The notes beneath the pieces were generated by a model that saw only the letters and a program-made list of their open reading frames with translations, ran no database searches and was not told the origin of the DNA. Both the position numbers and the translations under genes were made by a program. From Monarcha castaneiventris obscurior (taxonomy: Eukaryota; Chordata; Aves; Passeriformes; Monarchidae), in the NCBI GenBank assembly GCA_026261815.1, contig JAMPIT010000059.1, positions 17,222,001-17,286,000 on the forward strand: a stretch of 64,000 nucleotides of DNA. The letters run 5' to 3'. Below, one piece after another: positions 1 through 11,095 of this stretch (the first letter of the stretch is position 1; the number at the start of each line of letters is the position of its first letter).

Positions 1-3000
1 AGTGAAAAGCTGTACAATTCACAGCAGCAGCAATTTTCTTAATAAATCACAGAAGTTACAGGTACTTTCAAGATAGAATAAGCCTCCAGAGCCTATATAA
101 CAGTCTCATTTAAGAAGCTGCTCCAGTTCAGCCTAAGGGGAGTCTGATCTTCTTCCTTGATCATTGGCAAGAATACCCTAATAACTTGGCAAAAATAGTG
201 AGAGGGCTGGAGGCTTTCTCCTGTACAGTATTTTGTACAGTGAAGAATCGGAATCCTGGAAAACAGTGAAAGAAAAGAAAAATTTAGAACAAAATAATTT
301 TGTCCAGTTATTACTGTACTCTCTCAAAGGAAGAAGAATGGCATTTTTACTTGTGATCTCAGGATTTCTTCTACATTTTTAAATTATAAAGTTACTGCCT
401 AAAAAATTATAAATATATATAGGGACCAGAGCACAGGGGATTTCCTCAGAAGTAAGGAATGTATTTACATTCTGCTACAGAAATATCTTTTTTGCCAGTT
501 CTCTTTGCCTTTCCTACCTACCATTCCTCCATTAGCAAAAGGGACAAGTTGAATACTCATCTTCTGGAAACAGTTCCAGTTAGTGTCATTCTGTCTTAAA
601 ATCCAATCTTACCAGTTGTGTCAGTCCTACATTAGTTATGGTTGATAGGATTTCTAGGTAAGTCAGAAACAGGAAATTTGTGCTCTGGGTAAGTTTAAAA
701 ACATGCCATGTTTCCCACTTTCTCACATGGAACCTAGAAATCCTGAGGTACACATTTCTCTGTGTGACCAAATGTGCTATGTAGATCTTAATCTGAGACA
801 GACTAAGATTCATCTGAGATAGATCAAGACCTGGGGCAGAGCTGTCTAGTCCAAAAGCAATGCAGTGAGCTGGCAGAAAAAAAGGCAGACTCCCACAGGA
901 ACCCAGCACAGTAGCAGCCGTAATTTTTTCCCATGGTAACAGGAATAACACCACACACACTCACTGCTTTTCTTACTTTTTTCACCTTTTCCTCTTGACA
1001 TGGTAAATGTTGCAGGTAAAGGATGATAAATTCTATATACATGTAGTACGTTAAATATAAGGAATGCCAACTTCATCTGAGAACTCCAGAAAGGATTATA
1101 GTATATATGAGCAAAGTAATTACATTGTGAGTAAAAAGTGTCCAGTATTCAGTTTTCACCAAGCACTAATAACCTTTTTCCCACCTAGCTTTAAGAGCAC
1201 ACAGTTGCAACAAAACCAGTTATATTAAGCAAATGGTAAATGGTCTATTTCTCTCAAAACTAAATCAAAACTATAATGGTTCTGCATATTTGACAGGCAG
1301 AACTGAGAATGCCTTTTGTACTGTGAATGAATGTCACTTATAGGTTACAAAATATTACATGAATTAATAACAAAACAATTAAAGTAAATCAATACACCAA
1401 AATATTTTAAAAACATCCACCCCAGCACTGAAAGTGTTTTACATTTGTGCACTACCTCCCTGCTATGAGATGTGAAAGTCTTGTGGTTCTCTTCAGTTCA
1501 TTGGTTGTGTCTCTCCAGCATTGTCATTCCTAATAAAATATTGAAGCCTTCCCTACACTGAAATTCACACTGTATTAATTTCTATCTGAGTAATATTCTT
1601 ATCTTTCTCAGAACCAAATATTTACAGTCTTCATTGAAGAATTGTGAAAGAAGAGTAGACTGAACAGGTTATGTCTTCATGGAATTGTACTTCTTTCAAT
1701 CTTTAATGTGGTCTAATCTTGCAAGACATTCTGTGTGTAATAAGGCCTGAAAACTCAGGTCTTTGCACATTAAACAATCAGACAAGGTGACCTCAGTACT
1801 TTTTAATTTAATCTCTCTTTATGTAGGGATTACATGTAAATCCAATTTTCATTTCCAGCTCCTAATTATCAATAAAATATTGAGTTTGCATAATAATTCA
1901 AAGATTAGTAGAAGCAGAAGAGAGAAAATGCATGTTAAAATACTTAACCTATCTTCATTCTCTGTGAACTATATCATTCCAGCCCACTGAGGGCAAGGTG
2001 TCCCAAGTTATTATATATGCCAGTGATTAGAAAAGGCTGTTACAGGTAGGAGCACCAATGAAGCCAGTAGTACCTGTGCTAAGGTAACTCAAAGAAAAAA
2101 AAACACCAATAAAATAATTTTTAGCTTGTAAATTTCTGGAGAACTGTGAGGCTACACACATTTCTAGTGTAAAAATACCTTGTCAGTGATATTACTGTAA
2201 AATAAAATATAAGATGCTAAATTCAGAATCAACTGCCTTTGTACTGCTACTGTACATACTAAAGATTTGTAGAGCTTCTTGTAATTGTATTCATTTGAAT
2301 TCAATACTCCAGCTGGATAGATTACATAGTCTGTGTAAACAACCCTGTGAACATTTCCTCTTCCATAGTATTAATCAGTTCATTGTCAAAGCAATATTCT
2401 CAGATCTGAGTTGTACAAGAGTAATGCAGAAAAACTTCAAGCTGTTTGCCCAGACTTGGGCTCCACGGGAGCTGAGAGTTGGTTGTTCACAAAGACCCAA
2501 TGTGTGACTGATGAATAGAGCCCTTTAGCTTCAAGGGAGTAATGCTCAGCAGGAGCAAAACTCTTCTCATGTTCAAAGTGTTTCCAATCTGTTTCTTTTT
2601 CTCCACAGTGTGTTCTGTCACTCTTTCACTCTGTCAATCCAGATGGGAAGACAAACATAGACAAAGCATGTAGATGTGCAGAATTTGGCTCCTATTTAAA
2701 CAGTAGAAATATCCACTAGAGCCAAATGGAAACTATACATTTTGGTTCCTTTGGGCATTTAATTTTGAACATTTTCAAACCACACAAGATGTAAGGTTCC
2801 AGCCAAAATTTCCAACACATACATAACTCTTTTAGCATTTTCTGTTTTCTTAAAATCTTGCTTTTGTTTGTTGACTGTTTTCAGAAATAGACATTCGAAG
2901 CCTGTAGGCACAAATTTATGCATGGAAGAAAGATGTAAAACAACAAGCACTTTGTTCTGCAAATTACTGAAAACACGTAGGCTAAAGAAACAACAAATCT

Positions 3001-3419
3001 TAATGAGAGTTTCATTTTTCTTTTTTTTTTTTGACAACAAGAGATACCTCATGAAAGAAGAAAGAAGGCAAAAGGTGATCAATTTCATGTGCACAGATGT
3101 CTGTACGTGAAGAAGCATCAAGAGGAAATTGAGATTTGCATGTAGTCCAAAAAATCTATGAGATTATTGGAAGAACTGAGATAGAGTTAGGTAGCTCACA
3201 TGGCCTGGCTAAAGTTAGAGACAGGTGCAAGATATTCAGGGAGGACAAGATTAGGGAATTGTGCTGTGTGAAGAAGCCTAAAATGTGTGATGTCTTTCCA
3301 CATAGTAGACAGTGATCTAGCTGAGAACTCATGGATCGGGATACAAGAAGACTCCAGTGAGTGTAACAGCATGGTGGGGCTACGTTACAGACAACAGTGT
3401 AGGCCAAAGCGTACTTTAA
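1..3419. other. AT-rich non-coding DNA, no recognised feature
   Basis: I see no gene, RNA or clear mobile element here. Open frames of up to about 120 codons occur on both strands, but none has recognisable protein similarity and they overlap one another on opposite strands, as expected by chance in AT-rich DNA. The last ~260 bases (from about 3160) may already belong to the CR1 copy that follows, but I could not match them confidently. Confidence 0.6.
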
Positions 3420-4935
3420 ATGACCTGAAGATATCTTGGGCTCACCAGCTCATGTTCATGAGGATCTTGAACCTCCATTACATCTACTAAAATAGCAACA
3501 TGGTGGAAAAGGACCAGTCAAGGAGATTTCTAGAGGGTGTGAGAAACAGCATCTTGATCCAGATACTTGAGCTAACCAGGAATGACACACAGGAGACTCT
3601 TCTAGTCACTAGAAAGCAGTTGTTTGGGGATATGGTAATCAATGGCAGCCTTGGCTGTACTTAATAAGAAAGAATGAAGCTGAAGATTTGCACACAAAGT
3701 TGGTTTTTGTAAAAGATGCCAAAAACACTAAAAGGACTTTCTACTGTGCATTAGTATTAAAAGGAGAACAAAGAAAATGCATGGCTATTGTTAAAACAGC
3801 TTGATGATTTAGGCACATGGACAAAGCAAAGACTGATGTTTTGTATCCAGTATCTTCCTTATCTCAGACTTCACTAACTAAGTTTCCCCGGCCTTTGTGC
3901 TCGGACAGTTGTCTTTGAATGGCTGTTCTCTATCTTCTTTGAACCACTGTGGAGATCAGAGGAGGTCCACAGCAACAGGAAGAAGTCAAGTGTTGCAGTC
4001 ATCTTCAAAGAAGATCAAAGTTCAAGCGGGCTAACTACAGGCCTGTCAGCCTTGCTTCAGTCCCGTGGGAAATCTTTGAGTCAGACCTCTAGAAACACAT
4101 TTCTTGGCACGGAAGGTGAACTAGGTGGCCGGGAACAATCAAAGCAAAAGTACCAGGACTGAGTCATGCCTGTCCAATCCTGATTACCTTCAGTGATGAA
4201 ATTACTTGTTTTATGGATGGGTAAATATAATTTAACAAGGCTTTTGAAACCAACTACCATGCTATTCCTCTATCTACAATGGAACTTTATGGTCTAGAGG
4301 GATGGATAATTAAATGGATGGAAAATAAGTTCTAGAGGTGGGCAAGAGGGCCATATACTGGAAGCTGGCAAAAGCGGACTATTGCATGAGTCTGGAGAAA
4401 GTGATGGAATGCTCTCTTATCAAGCTTGGAACTTATATCAAACTGTATGGGAGTGTGGATATTCAACCAACACCCTCAAAAAGCAGGGCTGTCATTCAGA
4501 AGGACCTAGATATGCTAGGGCGGACAGAAACCCCCATTTCTGTCGACATGTGATAGGTGCAAAGCTGTGTGCTGTCTGTGACACTAGTGCTATGGCCTGA
4601 CTGTCTGGAGCAGCTCTTCAGGAAGGGGCCTGAGGATTTTTCAGCCTGGAGAAGAAACCACCTCAGGAAGACCAAACAAACTGCCCCGCCTCCAGTGCCT
4701 GGGGGGATCACAAAAGGGTGGAGCCCCAGTTCTCAGTGCTGCCTGCTGTAAAAACAAGAAACAAATGGGATAAACTGAAGCATGGTAGTTTCAAACAGTG
4801 TGTTAGGAAAAGCATTTTCATCCTGGGTTAGTAAAGTTGTGAAGCATGTTGCCCAAAAAGGGTGTGCAGTCTCCATCTGTGGACTATAAATCCCTGAGCA
4901 ACGTAATCTTTCACAGCTGACCCTGCTTTGAGTTA
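3420..4935 (+). mobile_element. CR1 LINE, degraded ORF2 segment to near 3' end
   Basis: This is a decayed CR1 non-LTR retrotransposon in the plus orientation. Segments read in CR1 order: the region before the reverse transcriptase (GAGGATCTTGAACCTCC at about 3460), the stretch around 3880 resembling the CR1 sequence with TTTCCCCGGCCTTTGTGC, the RT start region (GCTAACTACAGGCCTGTCAGC near 4030), a broken version of the FSKAFDTV region (FNKAFETNY near 4233), a later part with IQKDLDMLG (near 4495), then the FSLEK region (near 4640) and the terminal part ending CTGACCCTGCTTTGAG near 4917. Many stops, frameshifts and internal deletions show that it is long dead. The microsatellite tail is not visible. 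The left boundary could lie as far out as 3160. Confidence 0.8.
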
Positions 4936-5427
4936 CACTAGAGAGCTCTTGAATTTCCTTCTGGCCTGAATTGTGCTGAGATTCTTAAACTATTACATAA
5001 AGGCTTTTTTCCTTTATCAGACTTGAACATTTTTCCTAAGAACTGTACTGTGTACCTGCACAACTACAATTTTTCTTCTCTTTTTGATGTGATGCTGTTT
5101 TAGGAGACAATATAATAAATCAACACATGAACAATGAAAGCATGCACGTCTTTCCATTGGTCCTTTCCACACTTCTGCAATAGCTGTACTATGTATGAAG
5201 AGAGTGATTCTCCTTTTAGAGCACCCTTGTGCCAGGCATTCTTGGAAAGGTAGAGATGAAGCTTCTGGAAACTTTGTTTTTGCTTTTGTTGTTAAACTCA
5301 TCTCTATGATATGCAAAAAATAATACATAATATAAAAAATTAAAGATAATTTATAAAGTTAATACCCTCCATTTGAATAAAGGCAAGGATCAAACTTGTA
5401 TTAGCTTGTGAAATACCTAAGTAAAAT
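4936..5427. other. Non-coding spacer
   Basis: This is AT-rich sequence between two CR1 fragments of opposite orientation. I see no gene, RNA or repeat that I can name. Confidence 0.5.
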
Positions 5428-5645
5428 AATGGAATCATAAAGTATCATGAGTTGGAAAGGGCCCACTAGGCTCATCAAAGTCCGAGTGATGATCCAAAGC
5501 TGATGATAATAGGCACATCAATCTTAAGATTATCCTTTACATTTAATTTCAAACCTCGTCCAGGCTTTTCTAACTCTGACCACAGTAACATATGATCTAT
5601 ATTTTTCTGCAAAAAAACTTTCCAATGAGAACCAAGAAGAATGTT
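5428..5645 (-). mobile_element. CR1 LINE 3' end fragment
   Basis: Read on the plus strand this begins AATGGAATCATAAAGTATCA and continues GAGTTGGAAAGGGCCCA, the reverse of the CR1 3' end (GGTCC...TTCCAAC...ATTCTATGATTC). Further right are the reversed pieces of the CR1 3' region (CTTTTCTAACTCTGACCACAGTAA), so the element points leftward and is truncated at its 5' side near 5645. It is highly diverged. Confidence 0.7.
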
Positions 5646-7389
5646 GCTAGTTTGGGCATTTAGAAGAAAGAGGCCTCTTTACTTCAGGGGGAGATTTTAA
5701 AAATATAGGCATATTTAAGTAATGTTTTTGCATCCTGATTAATTCTTGAATGTGTGTAATTTGACATTTTTAGGATGAAGAATAAATATTAGAATCCATA
5801 ATGAAAACAACAATGGCTGAGCAGGCCAATGAAGACCATTAAATCAGAAGACACCTTAATAAGCCCCTACATTGGGTCTATCATTTGTACTCTATACTTA
5901 TACTTAAATGTTTGTAAAACATTAGTTTTGGACTTTCATGATTGACAAAGAAATATCTTCAGTAACAAATACATTAGAGAACCAATAGTAGGCCCCAACA
6001 GCGGAGGAGTTGTTATATGCTGTCTTGGGCTAAGACTTTCAAAACTTCTAAGGAACTTGGATGTTCAGTTCTCATTAATTGAAAATGTGACCATGTTCCT
6101 CAGGCTGCTTAAAAAAAACAATCTCAGTAATAATATCTGAATTTTCCTTTTTTTTTTTTTTTTTTTTCACTTTATCTAATAGAAAAGCAATACAGTTGTA
6201 ACTGCCTGGCTGAATATTTGGCTGAAATATTTTTCTCAAGGTAGTCAATTGTAAACAAAGTTGCACTTTCCATGATCACCTGCCATAAGCCTCATGTGCG
6301 GTGATGTCATGTTATTGAGACTTCAGCATTTATCTCCAATTACATTCCACAAGCTGTTTTCTGTACAGTGATGTGGGGTTTTTTTTGGTTTTTTGTGTTT
6401 ACATTCATGCCATAAATTAAGCAAGTAAAGGAGACTATTTCATCCACTATATCGGAAGATCACAGGAAATCTAGTGCTAAATTATTTGCAGGCAGTCTGA
6501 TTTGGGTGTCTGTAAACAGACAGAAGCTAAGCCTGTCCTGAAATTCTCTTGTTCAATTTAGATGCTTAGTATAAATTCTAATATACATTTAAGGTTGTAA
6601 ACAGAAATTTTCTCCTACTCATTTCACAAGTCATGGTCAAATAAATTTACAATGCAACAAAAAGCAACACACTGTAAGGAGTTGAAGTTTTTTGCATAAC
6701 CAGTAAAAAAGATTGAAAATGAAACTTATGTTCTGAAGCATGCTGAAGAAAAATTGCAACATATTCATTTATGTGAAGTCAATTATAAAACACATTGAAA
6801 TTTTTCATTCAGATTGCCTAGTTTCATACCACATAGTTTGTTTGCCTTAAAAAAAAATCCTACTCCACGCATGTGATTATTCAGGTTGTACATTCCTAAA
6901 CTAGTGTGATTTACATTTGAATGAAGTTTCCAATTTTACTGAGTGACATGGAATCTAATTAGATTCTGTAAAAGAGGAGTGTCAATTATAAAAAGTAAGG
7001 CTCTGGAAAATTAGCCTAAATAAAATTTTACTGAACAGAACATGCAATTACAACATACATCAGAGTGCTTCACTTATTACTTGTAGATTATTATTATTTT
7101 ATTTTCTCGTGAAGAAATGAAGAGTCAACATCTGGACTATTAGCAGTGTGTTATTGATGACAACAGAACAACTTCTTATATGGTGCAAAATAGTGTCCAG
7201 TTTTAGTGGTATCAAATCTGAAACATCCCTCTGCAAGGACTTATTATTAATGGAACCTGAAATATACAGGATTTGATCAATAAAGTTAATATATAACATG
7301 TTCAATACTATTGTGGCTGTCTGCTACAGACTGCCTGATTGGGAAGTAAATGAGACCTTCTTTATACAATTGGAAGAAGTCTCACAGTT
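5646..7389. other. AT-rich non-coding DNA with a T20 tract
   Basis: No gene or mobile element is recognised. A run of about 20 T residues lies at 6148-6167, and it could be the tail of an old reverse-oriented retroposed sequence or simple slippage. Nothing beside it is recognisable as a retrocopy. The last ~70 bases may already be CR1. Confidence 0.5.
6148..6167. repeat. T20 homopolymer tract
   Basis: A run of about 20 T residues follows AATTTTCC. No adjoining retrocopy can be named. Confidence 0.9.
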
Positions 7390-8685
7390 GTAGGACCCAG
7401 TCCTTATGGAGGACTTGAACCTCCCCAGTATATGCTAGAAGGACAAAACAACAAGGCAGCACAGGAGTTTCTGACATGTATTGATGACACCTTCCTAACA
7501 CAGATGATGAAGAGGGGAGATGCTCTACTGAACATGATACTCACAAACAAAGAAGAAATGTTCAGAATGTGTAGACTCAGAGCAGCCTTGGCTGCAGTGA
7601 CCGTGGACTAGTGGAGTCAGGATCCAGTGAGGAAAGAACAAGGCAAAAAGCAGTATCACAACTATGGACTTCTTTAGAGATTTTGGCCTTTTCAAAGATC
7701 TGCTTGGAAAAATCCCATGGGATATGGTCCTGTAGAGGAAAAGAGGTCAGAAATGTTGGTTGATTTTTAAGGGTCACCTCCTCCAAGCTCGAGAATGGTC
7801 CATCTTGGTCTACACAGCTGAACAAGGAGCTACTGACATCTCAAATATAAAGAAGAGTATGAGACATGTAAATATGGCCAGGGATGATCTACAGGTATGA
7901 TCTACAAGGGATATAGACACACTGTGAGAACTGGAAAAAAGAACATGTCACTGCTATTTTCATAGAGGGTTAATACAGAAAATCCTGGGAGTTACAGATT
8001 GATCATTTCAATCCCTGGGAAGATGAGAGAGGAAATATTCCTGGTAACCATTTCCAGATATATGAAGGATAGGAAGTTGACTGGAGAAGTCAGCAAAAAT
8101 TTATGAAGGATAAATCATGCTTAACCAACTAAAGAGCCTTCTGTAATTAGGTAACTAGCTCGATACATCACAAAAGAACAGCAGGCTTTTTTTTTTTAAT
8201 TTTAGTATGGCTTTCAACCATCTCCTATAACATCCTCATTGACAAACTGTGAACTATGGAATAGATAAGTGAACAGGTAAGTGAATTGAAAATTAGCTAA
8301 ACTGTGAGGCTCAAAGGTTTGTAATCAGTACCAAAAAGTCCTTGACCATCTGGAGAAATGGGACGACTGGAACCTAACAAACTTCTGCAAGGCCGCATAC
8401 CAAAACCTGCACTTGGGAAGAAATAATCTTATGTGGCAATAAACACTGTGGATGGACCAGCCAGAGAGCAGCTTTTCAGAAAAGGACCTGGGAGCTCTAA
8501 TGAACAGTAAGTCAACCATATGCTCATGGTATCTTTTCTGTTTCTGGAAAAAAAAAAAACAAACCCAAAAGAAAATAAACAAAACCAAAACCCAACAACA
8601 ACCAGTGGGCCTTCATGGTAAAGGCCAACAGTATCCTGCATTAGGTGAATTAGGAAGAGCATTCCCATCAGGTTATTAATGTGCA
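7390..8685 (+). mobile_element. CR1 LINE, long degraded ORF2 fragment
   Basis: This plus-strand CR1 starts in the part upstream of the reverse transcriptase (GGAGGACTTGAACCTCCCC at about 7408; CAGAGCAGCCTTGGCTGCAG near 7579) and passes through the remnant of the RT core (CCTGGGAGTTACAGATTGA near 7983; AGTATGGCTTTCAACCATCTCCTATAACATCCTC near 8205 is the former KAFDTVSHNIL segment). It reaches GAAAAGGACCTGGGAGCTC near 8479 and a broken version of ILGxIRKS near 8635-8670. An A-rich patch at 8550-8600 interrupts it and looks like local expansion of an A/AAAC-rich stretch. There is no intact reading frame. It stops just before a CR1 of opposite orientation. Confidence 0.82.
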
Positions 8686-8704
8686 GAAGTGTATTACAGT
8701 CTTA

Positions 8705-9295
8705 CTACATGCATCTAGCACCTGCCTGGGCAACCTGTTCCAGTGTTTTACCACCATCATTGTAAAAACTTCTTCCTTATGTAACAACTTCTTCCTTATA
8801 TCTAATCGAAATCAGCCCTTCTTCAGTTTAAAACCATTACTCCTTGTCCTAATGCAACAGGCCCTGCTAAAAGGTTTGCCCCCATCTTTCTTGCAGGCCT
8901 CCTTTAAATATTGAAATGCCTTCAAGAAGGTCTCCCTGGAGCCCTCTCTTGTCAAGGCTGAACAACCTCAAATCTCTCAGCCTTTTCTCATAAGAGTGGT
9001 ACTCCATCCCATCTATTCATCTTCCCTCCTCAGGATTTGCTCCAACAGGTCCATGTCCTTCCTGTGCTGAGGACCCCAGTGCTGGATGCAGCATTTCGGA
9101 TAGGATCTCATCAGAGCAGGGTAGAGGGGCAGAACCACCTCCCTTGCCCTGCTGGCCATGCTGCTTTTGGTGCAGCCTAGGGTACAATTGTCTTTCTGGG
9201 CTGCAAGTGCACATTTTTGGCTCAAGTCAAACCCCATATCTACCAGCATTCTGAAGTCTTTCTTTGAAGGGCTGTTCATTTCCACTTGCAAAAGA
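8705..9295 (-). mobile_element. CR1 LINE, C-terminal ORF2 and 3' region, reversed
   Basis: The complement reads as the end of CR1 ORF2: a frame between about 9291 and 9013 still shows LSQKCALAAQKDNCTLGC, SRAREVVLPLYPALMR-like and EQILRREDE-like segments. Left of it is the 3' region, with ACCTGCCTGGGCAACCTGTT near 8719 being the reverse of the usual AACAGGTTGCCCAGGCAGGT. It lacks the microsatellite tail. It is tail-to-tail with the preceding plus-strand CR1, and part of its ORF2 segment corresponds to the end of that copy, so the two form a diverged inverted repeat. Confidence 0.88.
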
Positions 9296-9419
9296 ACTGC
9301 TAGGTGTTAGTATTTTCTCTGTTCCTTATTTGAGTGATGTCACCATGAGAATACTATCAGCTTTTAAAGGTGATAGTATCACCTTCCCATGGTGATTGGG
9401 GAACCTTTCTGGTGACTAG
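9296..9419. repeat. Nested hairpin between opposed CR1 copies
   Basis: A two-part inverted repeat lies here: TCACCATG (9340-9347) pairs with CATGGTGA (9388-9395), and inside it ATACTATCA (9351-9359) pairs with TGATAGTAT (9371-9379). Both arms are perfect. The structure occupies the gap between a reverse and a forward CR1 copy. I cannot assign it to a known element. Confidence 0.6.
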
Positions 9420-9830
9420 AAAAGTCACATCCATCTTGAAGAAGCAGAGGAGAAGGACCAAGGAAATGTAGTCTGGTTGGCCTCACATCAGCTCCTGTGA
9501 AGTCTGTCCATCAAAATCCTCTTTGAATTTATTTCCAAGAATATGAGGAGCAAAATGTGCCTGAGAACCAGACAGAATGGATTTAACAAGGGATGTCTCA
9601 CATGGCCAGCCTGATTGTTTTATATTATAAAATGACAGGATCTGTAGTCAATGGGAGGTCAGTGGATTTCATTTACTTTGACTTGAGCAAGTCTTTTGGT
9701 ATGGTTTTCTGTAAAATGAGATGAGATATGGACATGATAAGGCACTGAAAATTTGACTACATTTTCAGGGTCCAAGGGTTATGATCATCAATACAATGTC
9801 CAAGTTTCAGCCATTTACTGGTATCTCTCC
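9420..9830 (+). mobile_element. CR1 LINE fragment (RT core remnant)
   Basis: This plus-strand CR1 piece corresponds to the reverse transcriptase core. GGTTGGCCTCACATCAGCTC near 9476 matches the former NYRPVSLTS-type region, and TTACTTTGACTTGAGCAAGTCTTTTG near 9673 is the degraded YLDFSKAF segment. Frameshifts and stops are frequent. The same element appears to resume at about 10081 after an unrelated or heavily decayed stretch. Confidence 0.7.
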
Positions 9831-10080
9831 TCAAGAATCAATAATAGGTCAATACAGAGGTACTTCAGTATCTTTATATTACATAGATCTATCGATTTAT
9901 GAAGACATCTGCAAATACAGTTATTGATATCATCCGTCTCTCTCACTATCTCTTGCTATATGTGGTTCCTCCATGAAATTGCTGAAAGCACGCTCTGGCC
10001 AATTATATCAGACACAAATATATGTCCATAGATATAGATACATCTTTATAAATATCTGTAGACACAGATACAGAATCAGC
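9831..10080. other. Decayed stretch with GATA/ATAC-rich patch
   Basis: This interval separates two parts of what looks like one CR1 copy. Around 9985-10075 it is rich in GATA, TATAGATA and GACACAGATAC words, like a degenerate tetranucleotide repeat. I cannot match it to CR1, so it may be an insertion or very diverged element sequence. Confidence 0.45.
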
Positions 10081-10505
10081 AAAGTGCCCTTGCTGCAAAG
10101 GAGGCTGACTCTGTACTGTGATGGATTTGCATTTATCTGGTCTCCCCTTTATCTGACGCTTGGGAGACCACATCTAGAGTTACATGCCCAGGCCTGGGCT
10201 TACCAGTACAAAAAAGACATTGACACACTGGAGCAAGCCCAACAAATGTCCAATAAGATTGTTTGGTTCTGGAGTACTTGACATATGACAAAGCCTGAGA
10301 GAGCTGGTTCATTCATTCTGGAGATGAAACAAGACTAGAGGGACTCTAAATAGGAATACCTATAGGAACAGTGTAGAAAAGTGAAACAGTCTTTCTGAAG
10401 ATGCATAGCAATATGACGACCAAAAGAAAACTTGTTTCAGGAAAACGTCCATCTGTATGTAAGAGTAAACAGATCTTAACTCTGAGGAAAATTGAACGGT
10501 GGGAT
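10081..10505 (+). mobile_element. CR1 LINE fragment, C-terminal ORF2 (5' of LTR insertion)
   Basis: GTGCCCTTGCTGCAAAGGAGGC (10083) is the CALVAKKA region of CR1 ORF2, followed by a recognisable GRPHLELHAQAWAYQYKK segment (10160-10215), which corresponds to the usual RPHLEYCVQFWAP part. The frame breaks after about 10281. The element is interrupted at 10505 by the LTR-like insertion and continues after it with the CR1 3' region. Confidence 0.75.
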
Positions 10506-10680
10506 TGTGCCGGTTTTGGCCAAAATCTAGCAATATATATCCTCTGGGAGAAAGCCGGGTCACGACTACCCTTCCCCCCATCAGGTTCGAGAAAAAAGTT
10601 CATTTGCTTTTTTTTTTCCCTCCCCTCTCAAGCTCAGTTTAAAGGTACAAAATTAATTTTTCGGCATAGAGCCGTGATGG
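10506..10680 (+). mobile_element. Short LTR-like insertion inside CR1
   Basis: A block unlike its CR1 surroundings starts TGTGCCGGTTTTGGCC, which resembles the 5' end of avian ERVL-type LTRs such as the reversed one at 62675-63238. It contains a C-rich/T-rich tract (TTTTTTTTTTCCCTCCCC near 10610) and ends near CGGCATAGAGCCGTGATGG. The pentamer GGGAT occurs just before it (10501-10505) and again at 10681-10685, which would be a target-site duplication and leaves a continuous CR1 when the block is removed. The 3' end does not finish in CA as LTRs normally do, so the exact right edge and the class are uncertain; the end could instead be ATACACA at 10690. Confidence 0.55.
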
Positions 10681-10890
10681 GGGATACACATCATAGAGTC
10701 ACCCCAAGACAGAGGTAGGCTGCCCAGAGAAGTGATGGAATTTTTCTTGTTGAAAGTATTCATGACTCAGCCAGACAAGACTGATCTAATCTATGCCCCT
10801 TTCAACAGAGAGGTGAAATAGGTGTTACCCAGAGGTTCTCTTCCAAAGTAGACTCATATGAATCTAGGATTCTAAGATGTAATATAAGAA
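10681..10890 (+). mobile_element. CR1 LINE 3' end (3' of LTR insertion)
   Basis: This continues the CR1 copy: GGCTGCCCAGAGAAGTGATGG (10717) and CTGATCTAATCTATGCC (10781) belong to the CR1 3' region, and GAATCTAGGATTCTAAGATG (10860) is a decayed version of the terminal ATTCT-type microsatellite. It joins the part before the insertion in the same orientation. Confidence 0.72.
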
Positions 10891-10939
10891 ATTTCTCTTA
10901 AACATAAAAAAGAAAATTTTTCTCTCCGATTATACACTG

Positions 10940-11095
10940 GCAAAGATGTCCATAGAGTCTGTGAGATGTGTACAAAACTCAACTGGACAACAACCTGAGA
11001 AAGGCCTCTAACTGGGCCTAGTTCAAGTGGGAGGTTGGACTAAATGACTTCCAGAGGCCCTCCTAACTTAAATGGTCTTGTGATTCCAATATTCC
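10940..11095 (+). mobile_element. CR1 LINE 3' end, second copy
   Basis: This is a short, separate 3'-terminal CR1 piece. GGTTGGACTAAATGACTTCC (11033) followed by AGAGGCCCTCCTAACTTAAA and TTGTGATTCC is the standard CR1 end (GGTTGGACTAGATGACCTCC...TTCCAACCT...ATTCTGTGATT). It lies directly after another CR1 tail in the same orientation, so two insertions occurred in tandem. Confidence 0.78.

Noticed and set aside
586..3121. Several open frames of 60-124 codons on both strands
   Set aside because: They overlap one another on opposite strands, show no recognisable domains, and fit the number expected by chance in AT-rich DNA.
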